Shown here: positions 1 through 6,981 of the stretch, piece after piece | Numbering within the stretch: position 1 is the stretch's first letter | Layout: each line of letters starts with the position of its first letter | Assembly: GCA_937915885.1 (NCBI GenBank) | Contig: CALGGP010000175.1 | Coordinates: forward strand, 1-7,239 | From: an uncultured Selenomonadales bacterium | GTDB lineage: Bacteria > Bacillota > Negativicutes > Selenomonadales > Selenomonadaceae | DNA length: 7,239 bases | Direction of reading: 5' to 3' | Made by a program: the position numbers and the translations under genes | Notes under the pieces: model-generated | The model's input: the letters and a program-made list of their open reading frames with translations, nothing else | What the model was told of the DNA's origin: nothing | Database searches by the model: none

Positions 1-6
1 TAGGCG

Positions 7-1890
7 GTGAAAAAAATTTTTGGTACCGAAATTTATGATGTGATAGTGATCGGGGCGGGACATGCGGGCATCGAGGCGGCGCTCGCCTCCGCGCGGATCG
101 GTTGCAAAACGCTGTTGACAACTTTGTCGCTCGAGAACATTGCGATGATGCCCTGCAATCCCTCAATCGGCGGACCTGCAAAGGGACATCTCGTCCGCGA
201 AGTTGACGCGCTCGGAGGACAAATGGGACTCGCCGCCGATCAAACCTGCATTCAGTTCCGCACTCTCAACGTGAGTAAGGGACTTGCCGTTCGCGCGCTC
301 CGCGCTCAAGCCGACAAAAAAATTTATCAGGCGGCGATGAAAGAAGTCGTCGAGAACACCGATAACCTTGACGTCAAACAGGTGCTCGTTGAAAAAATTC
401 TCGTCGAAGGCAATCGCGTCGGCGGCGTGTCGACCGAGACCGGCGAAGTTTTTCATGCGACGGCGATCATTTTGGCGTCGGGCACTTATCTCAACGGTCG
501 AATTATAATCGGCGAAACTATCTACGACGGCGGTCCCAACGGTCAGCGCGCGGCGATCAAACTGTCGTCGTCACTGATCGATCTCGGGATTCGATTGATG
601 CGATTCAAGACGGGCACTCCCGCGCGGGTCGACGGTCGGACACTCGATTTTTCAAAGATGCAACGGCAATCGGGCGACGAGCCGCCGCAATGTTTTTCGT
701 TTATGACGACGGAGCGGACGCGCAACGCAGTGGATTGTTGGTTGACGTACACGAACGAGCGGACGCATGAAATATTGCGTCGGAATTTGCATCGAGCGCC
801 GATGGCAAACGGGGTGATCGAGGGGATCGGACCGCGCTATTGTCCGTCGATCGAGTCGAAAATAATACGATTCCCCGACAAGGAGCGGCACCAATTGTTT
901 TTGGAGCCGGAGGGGCTTCGGACGCAAGAATATTATGTGCAGGGTATGTCGACGAGCATGCCGATGGACGTGCAGGTAGAATTTTTACGGACGATCCCGG
1001 GGCTGGAGCGTGCGAAAATCATGCGCCCTGGCTATGCGATCGAATACGATTGCATTGATCCGCTTCAATTAAAATCGACGCTGGAATTTAAAACGATCGG
1101 CGGATTATTCTCAGCGGGGCAATCGAACGGGACGTCGGGCTACGAGGAAGCGGCGGCGCAAGGAATAATCGCGGGGATCAACGCGGCAATGCTCGTCAAA
1201 AATCTCGAGCCGTTAGTGTTAAAGCGATCGGAAGCGTACATCGGAGTATTGATCGACGATCTGGTGACGAAGGGGACGGCGGAGCCTTATCGAATGATGA
1301 CGGCGCGTGCGGAATATCGATTGTTGTTGCGACAGGACAACGCGGACATGCGATTGACGGAGCATGGGCGGCGGGTCGGATTGGTGGACGACGATCGATG
1401 GGAAAAATTTCGATCGAAGAAAGAGGATATCGATCGGGCAACGAAATTATTGCTCGAAAAAAAATTGACGCCGAGCGTCGAGATCAATGAAAAGTTGTCG
1501 GCGGCGGGGCTCGACGAGATCAAAAGTTCGATGCCGTTATCGGAGCTGTTTCGACGGTCGGAAGTGCGATACGAGGCGTTGAGAAAAATTTTTGAGTTGC
1601 CGTCGATATCGGACGAAGCGGCGCGGCAGATCGAAAATAATTTTTTCTACGAAGGATATATAAAAAAGCAATCGGAGGAAGCGGCGAAAGCGGAGCGCTT
1701 GGAAGAAAAAATGATCCCCGAGGGGATCGATTACGATGAAATGATAAATCTCCGCGCGGAGGCTCGAGAAAAACTGTCGATGATCAAACCACGCTCGATC
1801 GGACAGGCGAGCCGTATATCGGGAGTGTCGCCGGCGGATATTTCGGTGCTGATCGTCCACCTCGAACGCCAACGGCGGAGTCAGCCATGA
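7..1890 (+). CDS. mnmG: tRNA uridine-5-carboxymethylaminomethyl(34) synthesis enzyme MnmG (GidA)
   Basis: FAD-dependent cytoplasmic enzyme. With the GTPase MnmE it builds the cmnm5 group on the wobble uridine (U34) of certain tRNAs, using methylene-tetrahydrofolate as carbon source (family knowledge). In the sequence, the dinucleotide-binding GAGHAG lies at residues 16-21. The conserved PCNPSIGGPAKGHLV block follows with Cys50. The GidA signature GPRYCPSIESK has Cys279, equivalent to the catalytic cysteine of E. coli MnmG. The second signature, AGQSNGTSGYEEAAAQG, spans 370-386. The C-terminal helical MnmE/tRNA-binding domain ends with the usual GQASRISGVSPADI block. The length of 627 aa is normal and the gene looks intact. 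The start is GTG: an in-frame TAG at 1-3 excludes any earlier start, and the flavin-binding fold begins around residue 10. The ribosome site lies left of the window. That TAG could be the stop of an upstream gene such as mnmE, which often precedes mnmG, but this cannot be seen. The stop is 3 bp from the stop of the convergent gene. Confidence 0.97.
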   Translation: MKKIFGTEIYDVIVIGAGHAGIEAALASARIGCKTLLTTLSLENIAMMPCNPSIGGPAKGHLVREVDALGGQMGLAADQTCIQFRTLNVSKGLAVRALRAQADKKIYQAAMKEVVENTDNLDVKQVLVEKILVEGNRVGGVSTETGEVFHATAIILASGTYLNGRIIIGETIYDGGPNGQRAAIKLSSSLIDLGIRLMRFKTGTPARVDGRTLDFSKMQRQSGDEPPQCFSFMTTERTRNAVDCWLTYTNERTHEILRRNLHRAPMANGVIEGIGPRYCPSIESKIIRFPDKERHQLFLEPEGLRTQEYYVQGMSTSMPMDVQVEFLRTIPGLERAKIMRPGYAIEYDCIDPLQLKSTLEFKTIGGLFSAGQSNGTSGYEEAAAQGIIAGINAAMLVKNLEPLVLKRSEAYIGVLIDDLVTKGTAEPYRMMTARAEYRLLLRQDNADMRLTEHGRRVGLVDDDRWEKFRSKKEDIDRATKLLLEKKLTPSVEINEKLSAAGLDEIKSSMPLSELFRRSEVRYEALRKIFELPSISDEAARQIENNFFYEGYIKKQSEEAAKAERLEEKMIPEGIDYDEMINLRAEAREKLSMIKPRSIGQASRISGVSPADISVLIVHLERQRRSQP

Positions 1891-1893
1891 TAT

Positions 1894-3375
1894 TTAGGAA
1901 AACAGGGATTGCGCGTACCTGAAAAGTGATTCGTCATATTTGCATCGTTTCATTATTTTTTCTTTGTACGGACGCATCAATTCGACATTTTCTCTCTCTA
2001 TGTACATTTCATAAATCTGACAGTGGCTGATGTATTCGGCGCATACTTCAATTTTATCGTCTTCATCACAGGACTCCATTGCTTTAAGGAAATATTTATT
2101 CACATCTTCGTTTTGCGCATCATCATCTTCGTATACAGACAACAGCCCTTCATAGCATTCATGATTTCCCTTTTCTATTCCGTATTTAAAATACTTCAGT
2201 GCAAGGGAATGATTTTCGTGTACTCCTGAACCACCATAAAAATAAATATGTCCGATGGCATCATATGCTTTGATTGAACCGTACTTTATTGCGATCTTAT
2301 AGTGCTTTAGCGCTTCTTCATAGTCTTCTGTATAACCATTTGAGCCGCAATAATAATTGTCGCCGAGTTCTTCTTCAGCCTCGCACAGCTTCTCGTCTGT
2401 AGTGTAATTGAACAGGACTTCTCGGACATATTTTTTTCTCTGACGAAAAGTTTCCTTCAGCTCTTCGTCGTCACCCGTGTACTCAAACTGATCCGCAATT
2501 TCTCTCTTATAGGGACGCATCATTTCAATTTTTTCTTCGTCTATCGGAATATCCCAAGTTAAACAGGCTTTGATGTATTCATAGCACACATCCGTTTTAT
2601 TGTCTTTATCGCCCAGTTTCATTGCCTTGAAAAAACACTTGTCGGCATTTTTTTTGTTGTCATCGAAAAAATAGACATATATCATATTCGCGTAACAGAA
2701 ATAATCACCGTGTTCTATTCCCTGCTTGAAATAATGTAACGCCGTGGAGTGATTTTTCTTTACACCCCAACCATAAACATACATTTCTCCGATAAGACGA
2801 TACGCCACCGTTGACCCATACTTTATGGCGAGTTTATAGTGCGTCAGAGCTTCTTCGTAGTCTTGAATATAATCGTTAAAACCATAGCAGTAGTTATATC
2901 CCATATCCAATTCTATTTGATGTAAAGGTTTGTATTTATCCGGATTTTGAAACCTGTCGATAAAATTTTCTGCCATGCGAGCTGCTTTATCGGGAAAATC
3001 ATTATCAACTTCATCTTCCGGAGCATCAGCGATCTCGTTGAAATCGTTATTCGTCGGCGACGTGTCTTCAAAAGAATTTTCCAGTTTACAGTATTCAAGG
3101 ATGGCATCAATGGCAGTCGTCAGGCTCGCTCTGAAAAATTCTCTGTTGTTATTTACGCGACAGCCGAGATTTGTCAGATAGCTGTGCACAAAATCTTCGG
3201 CACGAGTGCAATCGTTGACTTCGCGCTGATAAGCGACGATGAACGGCGTCGGAACTCCGGTCGAACTCGAAAGCTCGGCGGCTCGTTCTTCGGGATCACG
3301 AGTGGTCTTGCCGACTTTCACCAAGCCCGTCATCAACGGATTAAACAGTACATAAATATATCCTCGATCACTCAT
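1894..3375 (-). CDS. GIY-YIG (T5orf172/MUG113-type) nuclease domain fused to duplicated Sel1/TPR-like repeats
   Basis: Protein of 493 aa with no assigned role. Residues 5-95 resemble the T5orf172 branch of the GIY-YIG nucleases. GYIYVL (5-10) stands for GIY and VKVGKT (19-24) for YIG. Candidate catalytic residues are Arg31 and Glu60, followed by His64 and a REFFRAS block (78-84). A low-complexity acidic linker (about 100-128) follows. Then come two homologous blocks, about 159-293 and 338-474. Each holds a DYEEAL-HYK-AIKYGS repeat, a GxGV-NHS-AL-YFK-GIE repeat and an RPYK ending, typical of Sel1-like helical repeats used for protein binding. No signal peptide or membrane segment is seen. ATG at 3375 is chosen because AAGGTGG (3384-3390) lies just upstream; the two GTG codons at 3382-3387 belong to that ribosome site. 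The gene is clearly more AT-rich than its neighbours, lacks the host's frequent CGATCG, and has its own consensus promoter, all suggesting acquisition. Defence, phage-derived or effector roles are possible but unsupported. Confidence 0.85.
   Translation of the reverse strand: MSDRGYIYVLFNPLMTGLVKVGKTTRDPEERAAELSSSTGVPTPFIVAYQREVNDCTRAEDFVHSYLTNLGCRVNNNREFFRASLTTAIDAILEYCKLENSFEDTSPTNNDFNEIADAPEDEVDNDFPDKAARMAENFIDRFQNPDKYKPLHQIELDMGYNYCYGFNDYIQDYEEALTHYKLAIKYGSTVAYRLIGEMYVYGWGVKKNHSTALHYFKQGIEHGDYFCYANMIYVYFFDDNKKNADKCFFKAMKLGDKDNKTDVCYEYIKACLTWDIPIDEEKIEMMRPYKREIADQFEYTGDDEELKETFRQRKKYVREVLFNYTTDEKLCEAEEELGDNYYCGSNGYTEDYEEALKHYKIAIKYGSIKAYDAIGHIYFYGGSGVHENHSLALKYFKYGIEKGNHECYEGLLSVYEDDDAQNEDVNKYFLKAMESCDEDDKIEVCAEYISHCQIYEMYIERENVELMRPYKEKIMKRCKYDESLFRYAQSLFS
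1954..2364 (-). repeat. Second copy of internal Sel1-block duplication
   Basis: This segment encodes about residues 338-474. It repeats the organisation of the block at 2497-2901: a tyrosine-rich GDNYYCGSNGY lead-in, DYEEALKHYKIAIKYGS, a GSGVHENHSLALKYFKYGIE repeat, an acidic segment, and ELMRPYKEKI at the end. The order and spacing of landmarks are conserved between copies, with small length differences in the acidic loops. Confidence 0.75.
2497..2901 (-). repeat. First copy of internal Sel1-block duplication
   Basis: This segment encodes about residues 159-293 of the GIY-YIG/Sel1 protein. It is homologous to the block encoded at 1954-2364, with an offset of about 179-181 codons. Shared landmarks are DYEEAL-HYK-AIKYGS near its start, NHS-AL-YF in the middle, and an MMRPYK/LMRPYK ending. 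The DNA is also alike over long stretches, for example around 2829-2870 against 2290-2330, so the duplication is probably fairly recent. Confidence 0.75.
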
Positions 3376-3380
3376 AAAAA

Positions 3381-3424
3381 ACACCACCTTCTGAACTGAT
3401 TATATGATTTTCACAGGGTGGTGT
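3381..3424 (-). promoter_or_regulatory. Inverted repeat spanning promoter and ribosome site (read-through trap, terminator or operator)
   Basis: The arms ACACCACC (minus strand, 3417-3424) and GGTGGTGT (3381-3388) are exact complements separated by 28 nt. The upstream arm overlaps the end of the -35 box and the spacer, the -10 box lies in the loop, and the downstream arm forms part of the ribosome site AAGGTGG. A T6 run follows before the ATG. RNA reading in from the reductase gene would contain both arms, which could pair, hide the ribosome site or terminate transcription. RNA starting at the gene's own promoter would lack the upstream arm. The pairing is seen in the sequence; the regulatory meaning is inferred. 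A DNA-level operator is the alternative. Confidence 0.5.
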
Positions 3425-3427
3425 CAA
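3399..3427 (-). promoter_or_regulatory. Perfect consensus sigma-70-type promoter of the GIY-YIG/Sel1 gene
   Basis: Read on the minus strand, the -35 box is TTGACA (3422-3427) and the -10 box is TATAAT (3399-3404). Both match consensus exactly and are separated by exactly 17 bp. Transcription would be expected to start near 3392, giving a leader of about 17 nt that begins just ahead of the ribosome site. The promoter lies after the stop of the upstream aldo/keto reductase gene, so this gene can be expressed independently, and strongly unless repressed. Confidence 0.85.
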
Positions 3428-3443
3428 TTTTTATGTAACAAAC

Positions 3444-4445
3444 TTATTTGCCGACGAGTGCCAGATTTTTAGCGTCGTAGCGATCGCCGACGATCGAGAC
3501 GCCATCCGCTATCGATTGCAACGTCGCCCAATCCTCCGTCGAGAACTCCAAATCCGCCGCGCCGATATTTTCTTCGAGCCGATGAATTTTTTTCGTGCCC
3601 GGGATCGGAACGATCCAATCGCGTTGATGCAACAGCCAAGCCAACGCCAATCGTGCGGGCGTCGTCTCGTGCTCGAGCGCAAACTGTTTCAAGCGTTCCA
3701 ACTGCTCAACGTTTTTTGCCAACAATTTTTCGTCATTGAAGCGCGGGATCGTGTGTCTGATGTCGTTTGACGCAAATTGTTGATCCTTCGACACGCCGCC
3801 TGTCAACGCGCCCTTGCCCAACGGCGAAAACGGCACCAATCCGATCTGCAATTCGTCGAGCGTCGGCAACATTTCTTGTTCGATCTCTCGAAACCACAAC
3901 GAGTATTCGTTTTGAATCGCCGTCACATGAAAGACTGCGTCCGCCTTACAAAGCGTTTCAACGGCGGGCTCCGAGATGCCCCAATGCAAAATTTTGCCCT
4001 CGTCGAAGAAATTTTTCATCGCGCCGGCGACTTCCTCAATCGGCACCTTCGGGTCGACGCGGTGAATGTAATACAAATCGATGTGATCCGTCCGCAATCG
4101 ACGGAGCGAGCCCTCGAGCGCACGACGCAAAGTCGCGGGGCGCGAGTCGACTCCGACGACCTTGCCGTCTTGAATGTCCCAACCGCCTTTGGTCGCGAGC
4201 TTGACTTGATCGCGGACGGGCTCGAGCGCTTCACCGACGAGTTCTTCGTTGCGATAGATCGCGTAGACCTCCGACGTGTCGAAGAAGTCAACGCCGTGCT
4301 CGACCGCTGTCCGCAAAAATTTTATGCCCTCGTCCTTCGGCGGGAACGGCGGATAACTTTGCGACAGCCCCATGCAGCCCAGTCCGATCGCGCCGACCGT
4401 CAATTGATCGCCGCGCGCGTTGACGCCCAAAATTCTTTTCTTCAA
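3444..4445 (-). CDS. Aldo/keto reductase family oxidoreductase
   Basis: Predicted cytosolic NADPH-dependent aldehyde/ketone reductase with the (beta/alpha)8 barrel of the aldo/keto reductase superfamily, closest in style to YakC/IolS-type bacterial enzymes. Counting from the chosen start (333 aa), the catalytic tetrad is complete: Asp56 and Tyr61 in FFDTSEVY, Lys86 in LATKGG and His128 in YYIHRVD. Cofactor-binding motifs are GISEP (156-160), AIQNEYS (176-182) and IPGTKKIHRLEEN (281-293). The start is read as TTG at 4445, because the ribosome site AAAGGAG (4455-4461) is 9 nt upstream. The TTG at 4454 would begin directly against that site. The gene lies 48 bp downstream of hemL on the same strand. 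The natural substrate cannot be told from sequence, and no hairpin-plus-T terminator is seen except the inverted repeat at 3381-3424. Confidence 0.93.
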   Translation of the reverse strand: MKKRILGVNARGDQLTVGAIGLGCMGLSQSYPPFPPKDEGIKFLRTAVEHGVDFFDTSEVYAIYRNEELVGEALEPVRDQVKLATKGGWDIQDGKVVGVDSRPATLRRALEGSLRRLRTDHIDLYYIHRVDPKVPIEEVAGAMKNFFDEGKILHWGISEPAVETLCKADAVFHVTAIQNEYSLWFREIEQEMLPTLDELQIGLVPFSPLGKGALTGGVSKDQQFASNDIRHTIPRFNDEKLLAKNVEQLERLKQFALEHETTPARLALAWLLHQRDWIVPIPGTKKIHRLEENIGAADLEFSTEDWATLQSIADGVSIVGDRYDAKNLALVGK

Positions 4446-4466
4446 TGTGATCAACTCCTTTGCTCA

Positions 4467-4497
4467 AATATAATCGATTGATGTTGGTCGAAGTCAA
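4467..4497 (-). promoter_or_regulatory. Possible weak promoter for the aldo/keto reductase gene
   Basis: On the minus strand TTGACT (4492-4497) overlaps the hemL stop codon and TATATT (4467-4472) follows after 19 bp. The boxes match consensus 5 of 6 each, but the spacer is long. The predicted start point would fall inside the ribosome site, so co-transcription with hemL is at least as likely. Confidence 0.25.
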
Positions 4498-5789
4498 GAA
4501 ATTTTTTCGAGCGCGCTCCGCGCGGAGTCGAGCGTCCGTTGAAGGTCTTCGTCCGAATGCGCCGCCGACATGAACAGCGTCTCGAATTGCGACGGCGCCA
4601 TATAAATTTTCGCCTCGAGCATTGCGCCGAACCATTTTTTGAAGCGCTCTTGATCGCTCGACGCCGCCGTCTCATAATCGACCACCGCCCGACCGTTGAA
4701 AAACAATCCGAACATCGAGCCCGCCTGATGCAATTGTACTTCGATCCCGCCGTCCGCAAAAATTTTTTTCAATCCGTCGATCAGCCCCGCCGTCTTCTGC
4801 TCGAGCCGATCGAAAAACTTTTCGTCCTCGAGCATTATCGACAGCGTCTCGATGCCCGCCGTCATCGCCAACGGATTGCCGCTCAACGTCCCCGCCTGAT
4901 ATACCTTACCATCGGGAGCGACTTGTCTCATAATTTCTTCTCGACCGCCGTACGCTCCGACGGGTAATCCGCCGCCGATTATTTTTCCTAGGCACGTCAG
5001 ATCGGGGGTAACTCCGTACTTTTCTTGAGCGCCGCCCTTCGCCACTCGGAAGCCGCACATCACCTCGTCGAAAATCAACAGCGCCCCATATTTTGTCGTC
5101 TCCGCGCGGAGTTTCTCCAAAAAGCCCGCCGTCGGCAACACCAACCCCATATTGCCCGCCACCGGCTCAACGATCACCGCCGCTATCGATTCTCCACACT
5201 CCACAAAAATTTTTTCGATCGCCTCGAGATCATTGAACGGCAACGTGATCGTGTCGCGCGCCGTCCCGACCGTTACGCCCGGGCTCGACGGCACTCCGAA
5301 CGTCGCCGCGCCCGACCCCGCACTCACCAACAGACTGTCGCTGTGTCCATGATAGCAACCGATAAATTTTACGATCTTCTCTCGACCCGTAAAGCCACGC
5401 GCCAATCGCAGCGCGCTCATCGTCGCCTCCGTCCCCGAGTTGACCATTCGGATCACTTCGATCGACGGATAAAATTTCATCACCAACTTTGCAAGCTCAC
5501 TCTCGAGCCCCGTCGGCGCCCCGTAACTCGTACCGCGCTCGGCGGCTTTTTTGATCGCGTCGACCACGCGCGGATGCGCATGCCCGAGCACCATCGGTCC
5601 CCACGAGCCGACATAATCAATATAATCGTTGCCGTCGATGTCGATGATGTGACTGCCCTTCGCTCGCGCAATGAACGGCGGATTGCTGTCGACACTCTTA
5701 AACGATCGAACGGGAGAATTGACGCCGCCGGGCATCAATCGGCGCGCCTCCTCGAATGCCGCCGCCGATTTACTCAGATTCAATTTCAT
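4494..5789 (-). CDS. hemL: Glutamate-1-semialdehyde 2,1-aminomutase
   Basis: PLP enzyme that converts glutamate-1-semialdehyde to 5-aminolevulinate, the last step of the C5 route into tetrapyrroles (heme, corrinoids). The 431-aa product matches the family length. Landmarks are MPGGVNSPVRSF (19-30), the NSGTEATMSALRLAR block (117-131), YHGHSDSLL (146-154), DEVMCGFR (241-248) near the cofactor, and the Schiff-base Lys269 in CLGKIIGGGLPVGAYGGR. AGTLSGNPLAM follows at 299-309. ATG at 5789 is chosen because AAGGAG lies 7 nt upstream (5797-5802) and MKLNLSKSAAAFEEA is the usual N-terminus. The upstream extension of the open frame runs through a palindromic element and is not protein-like. The gene has a 165-bp leader holding that element. 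No hemA or other heme gene is present in the window. Confidence 0.96.
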   Translation of the reverse strand: MKLNLSKSAAAFEEARRLMPGGVNSPVRSFKSVDSNPPFIARAKGSHIIDIDGNDYIDYVGSWGPMVLGHAHPRVVDAIKKAAERGTSYGAPTGLESELAKLVMKFYPSIEVIRMVNSGTEATMSALRLARGFTGREKIVKFIGCYHGHSDSLLVSAGSGAATFGVPSSPGVTVGTARDTITLPFNDLEAIEKIFVECGESIAAVIVEPVAGNMGLVLPTAGFLEKLRAETTKYGALLIFDEVMCGFRVAKGGAQEKYGVTPDLTCLGKIIGGGLPVGAYGGREEIMRQVAPDGKVYQAGTLSGNPLAMTAGIETLSIMLEDEKFFDRLEQKTAGLIDGLKKIFADGGIEVQLHQAGSMFGLFFNGRAVVDYETAASSDQERFKKWFGAMLEAKIYMAPSQFETLFMSAAHSDEDLQRTLDSARSALEKIS

Positions 5790-5812
5790 GATCAGTCTCC
5801 TTTTTGTGGTTG

Positions 5813-5908
5813 CGTCCTTTGTGGGCGCCGCCGACGCTCCCACCCCCGATGACGGCGCCCAACCAAGGATAGCGTGCCCACCCCGCGTCGGCAGGCGCCC
5901 CGTCCTTT
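5813..5908. mobile_element. MITE-like palindromic element (5821-5900) with 8-bp target-site duplication
   Basis: The octamer CGTCCTTT occurs exactly at 5813-5820 and 5901-5908, directly flanking an 80-bp GC-rich segment. The segment ends are complementary: 5823-5837 pairs with 5885-5900 over 15 bp with one bulged A at 5893. Inside the loop, a GGCGCCC/CCCACCCC module is present twice (5839-5860 and 5877-5900). There is no coding potential. An exact direct repeat abutting inverted ends is the usual signature of a short non-autonomous insertion. It sits about 30 bp upstream of the hemL start, inside its presumed leader. A native structured leader RNA is the alternative. Confidence 0.5.
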
Positions 5909-5912
5909 CATC

Positions 5913-5927
5913 GATAACGAAGTTATC
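5913..5927. repeat. Short perfect inverted repeat in the hemL upstream region
   Basis: GATAAC and GTTATC flank a 3-bp centre, giving a 15-bp palindrome between the VOC gene and the putative inserted element. It lacks a T-run, so it is not an obvious terminator. It could be an operator for a dimeric regulator or a small RNA hairpin. No promoter boxes good enough to name were found next to it. Confidence 0.3.
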
Positions 5928-5954
5928 ATGGGCGAGTGGGCGGGAGAAATATTT

Positions 5955-6314
5955 TCACGCCGGCAAAATTTCAAGCCAATATCCGTCGGGATCAACTATA
6001 AAGTAAATCCCCATCGCCGCATTCTCGTAGCAGATGCAGCCCATCTTCCGGTGCCGCTCATGAGCCGCGTCAAAGTCGTCGGTGCCGAACGCCAAATGCA
6101 CTTCGTTGTCGCCGAGATTATACGGCTCTGTCCGCCCCTTCAGCCACGTCAGCTCCAATTGATGAGGCGTCTGCCCGCCGTCGCCCAAATACACCAGCGT
6201 AAAGTCCGGCGTCTCGAGCCGATTGACTTCCTTCAAATCGAGCGCCTCACGATAAAATTTCAGGCTCCGCTCCAAATCAAGCACGTTGAGATTGTTGTGC
6301 AGAAATTTGAACAT
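5955..6314 (-). CDS. VOC-family glyoxalase I-like protein (lactoylglutathione lyase-like)
   Basis: Small cytosolic metalloenzyme of the vicinal oxygen chelate superfamily. In glyoxalase I, the hemithioacetal of methylglyoxal and a thiol is isomerised to an S-lactoyl thioester. The 119-aa protein aligns by eye with E. coli GloA. All four metal-ligand positions appear kept: His6 in FLHNNLNV, Glu54 in QLELTW, His73 in NEVHLAF and Glu115 in YWLEILPA. The DPDGYWLEI ending is characteristic. It is slightly shorter than GloA at the C-terminus. ATG at 6314 is used because GGGAGG (6323-6328) lies 8 nt upstream; the TTG one codon earlier is less likely. The gene is 25 bp downstream of the lysE-like gene and probably co-transcribed with it. 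The thiol cofactor and true substrate are unknown; other VOC activities are possible. Confidence 0.88.
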   Translation of the reverse strand: MFKFLHNNLNVLDLERSLKFYREALDLKEVNRLETPDFTLVYLGDGGQTPHQLELTWLKGRTEPYNLGDNEVHLAFGTDDFDAAHERHRKMGCICYENAAMGIYFIVDPDGYWLEILPA

Positions 6315-6339
6315 CAAAAAATCCTCCCGTCAAAAAATT

Positions 6340-6966
6340 TTATTGGACGAACAATCCGACCGCGATGATCACCAGCACCCAGCCTTCGATTTTGCCGAGC
6401 GTCGCGCCGATATTTTTTCGGCTGATGATCACTTGCCGCAATCGAGCCGCACATATCGACACGATCGAAAATACTATCAGCCCTTGCGCCGCGAACGTCA
6501 GACCGAGCACCGCGATTTGCATGCTCGTCGACCAGCCGACGTCGATTGAAATGAATTGCGGCAGGAACGCCAGGAAAAACAATAAAACTTTCGGGTTGAG
6601 CACGTTCATCAGCACGCCGCGCCGATATAACTCCGCCGTCGACCGATCCGTTTCCGCGCGCCCGAGTTTCAATTTGCCCGACGCTCCGAACGCGCCATAA
6701 GCCAAGTACAATAAATACGCCGCGCCGAAATATTTCAGCGCCGTCAAAGCCGCCGGCGACGAGCTGATCAGCGCCGCCACGCCCAACATCACGAGCATCG
6801 TATGAAAAAAAATGCCGCTCACCAATCCGCACGCCAACACGATCCCCGCGCGCGCGCCGTCCGACAAACTTTTTGTGATCAGATACAGTATGTCGGGTCC
6901 CGGCGCCAACGTCAACAGCACCGACGTCAACAGGAAATATCCGAATTTCGCCGCTTCCAATTGCAT
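6340..6966 (-). CDS. LysE/RhtB-family amino-acid exporter
   Basis: Predicted inner-membrane exporter of amino acids or related small molecules. The 208-aa length is typical of the LysE/RhtB family. The sequence shows the N-terminal signature APGPD (21-25) in the first hydrophobic segment. It has about six membrane segments (roughly 8-28, 41-64, 68-92, 116-138, 148-172, 193-207), a hydrophilic middle loop (96-114), and the conserved NPK (124-126) opening the second half. ATG at 6966 gives the usual N-terminus, although the ribosome site AGAGG (6969-6973) is only 2 nt away. TTG at 6960, with 8-nt spacing, is a real alternative. The open frame continues upstream to 7209, but only through the 76-bp repeats and the promoter, so that extension is rejected. 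It is the first gene of the minus-strand cluster. Substrate specificity cannot be read from the sequence. Confidence 0.9.
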   Translation of the reverse strand: MQLEAAKFGYFLLTSVLLTLAPGPDILYLITKSLSDGARAGIVLACGLVSGIFFHTMLVMLGVAALISSSPAALTALKYFGAAYLLYLAYGAFGASGKLKLGRAETDRSTAELYRRGVLMNVLNPKVLLFFLAFLPQFISIDVGWSTSMQIAVLGLTFAAQGLIVFSIVSICAARLRQVIISRKNIGATLGKIEGWVLVIIAVGLFVQ

Positions 6967-6981
6967 CACCTCTGTGCTAAG

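Noticed and set aside
1886..1921. ATGA overlap at the mnmG stop opening an 11-codon frame, as if a coupled downstream gene had been cut off
   Set aside because: The frame ends almost at once and shows no recognisable similarity; chance overlap is as likely.
3777..4481. Long plus-strand open frame opposite the aldo/keto reductase gene (also 5025-5852 opposite hemL)
   Set aside because: Arginine/histidine-rich translations without family features. They are antisense shadows of well-supported genes in GC-rich DNA.
5790..5843. Upstream extension of the hemL frame
   Set aside because: ATG 5789 has a correctly spaced AAGGAG and the normal family N-terminus; the extension reads through the palindromic element.
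5790..5954. Known riboswitch (for example cobalamin) in the hemL leader
   Set aside because: No B12-box-like or other recognised riboswitch core was found; the structure is better explained by the flanked palindromic element.
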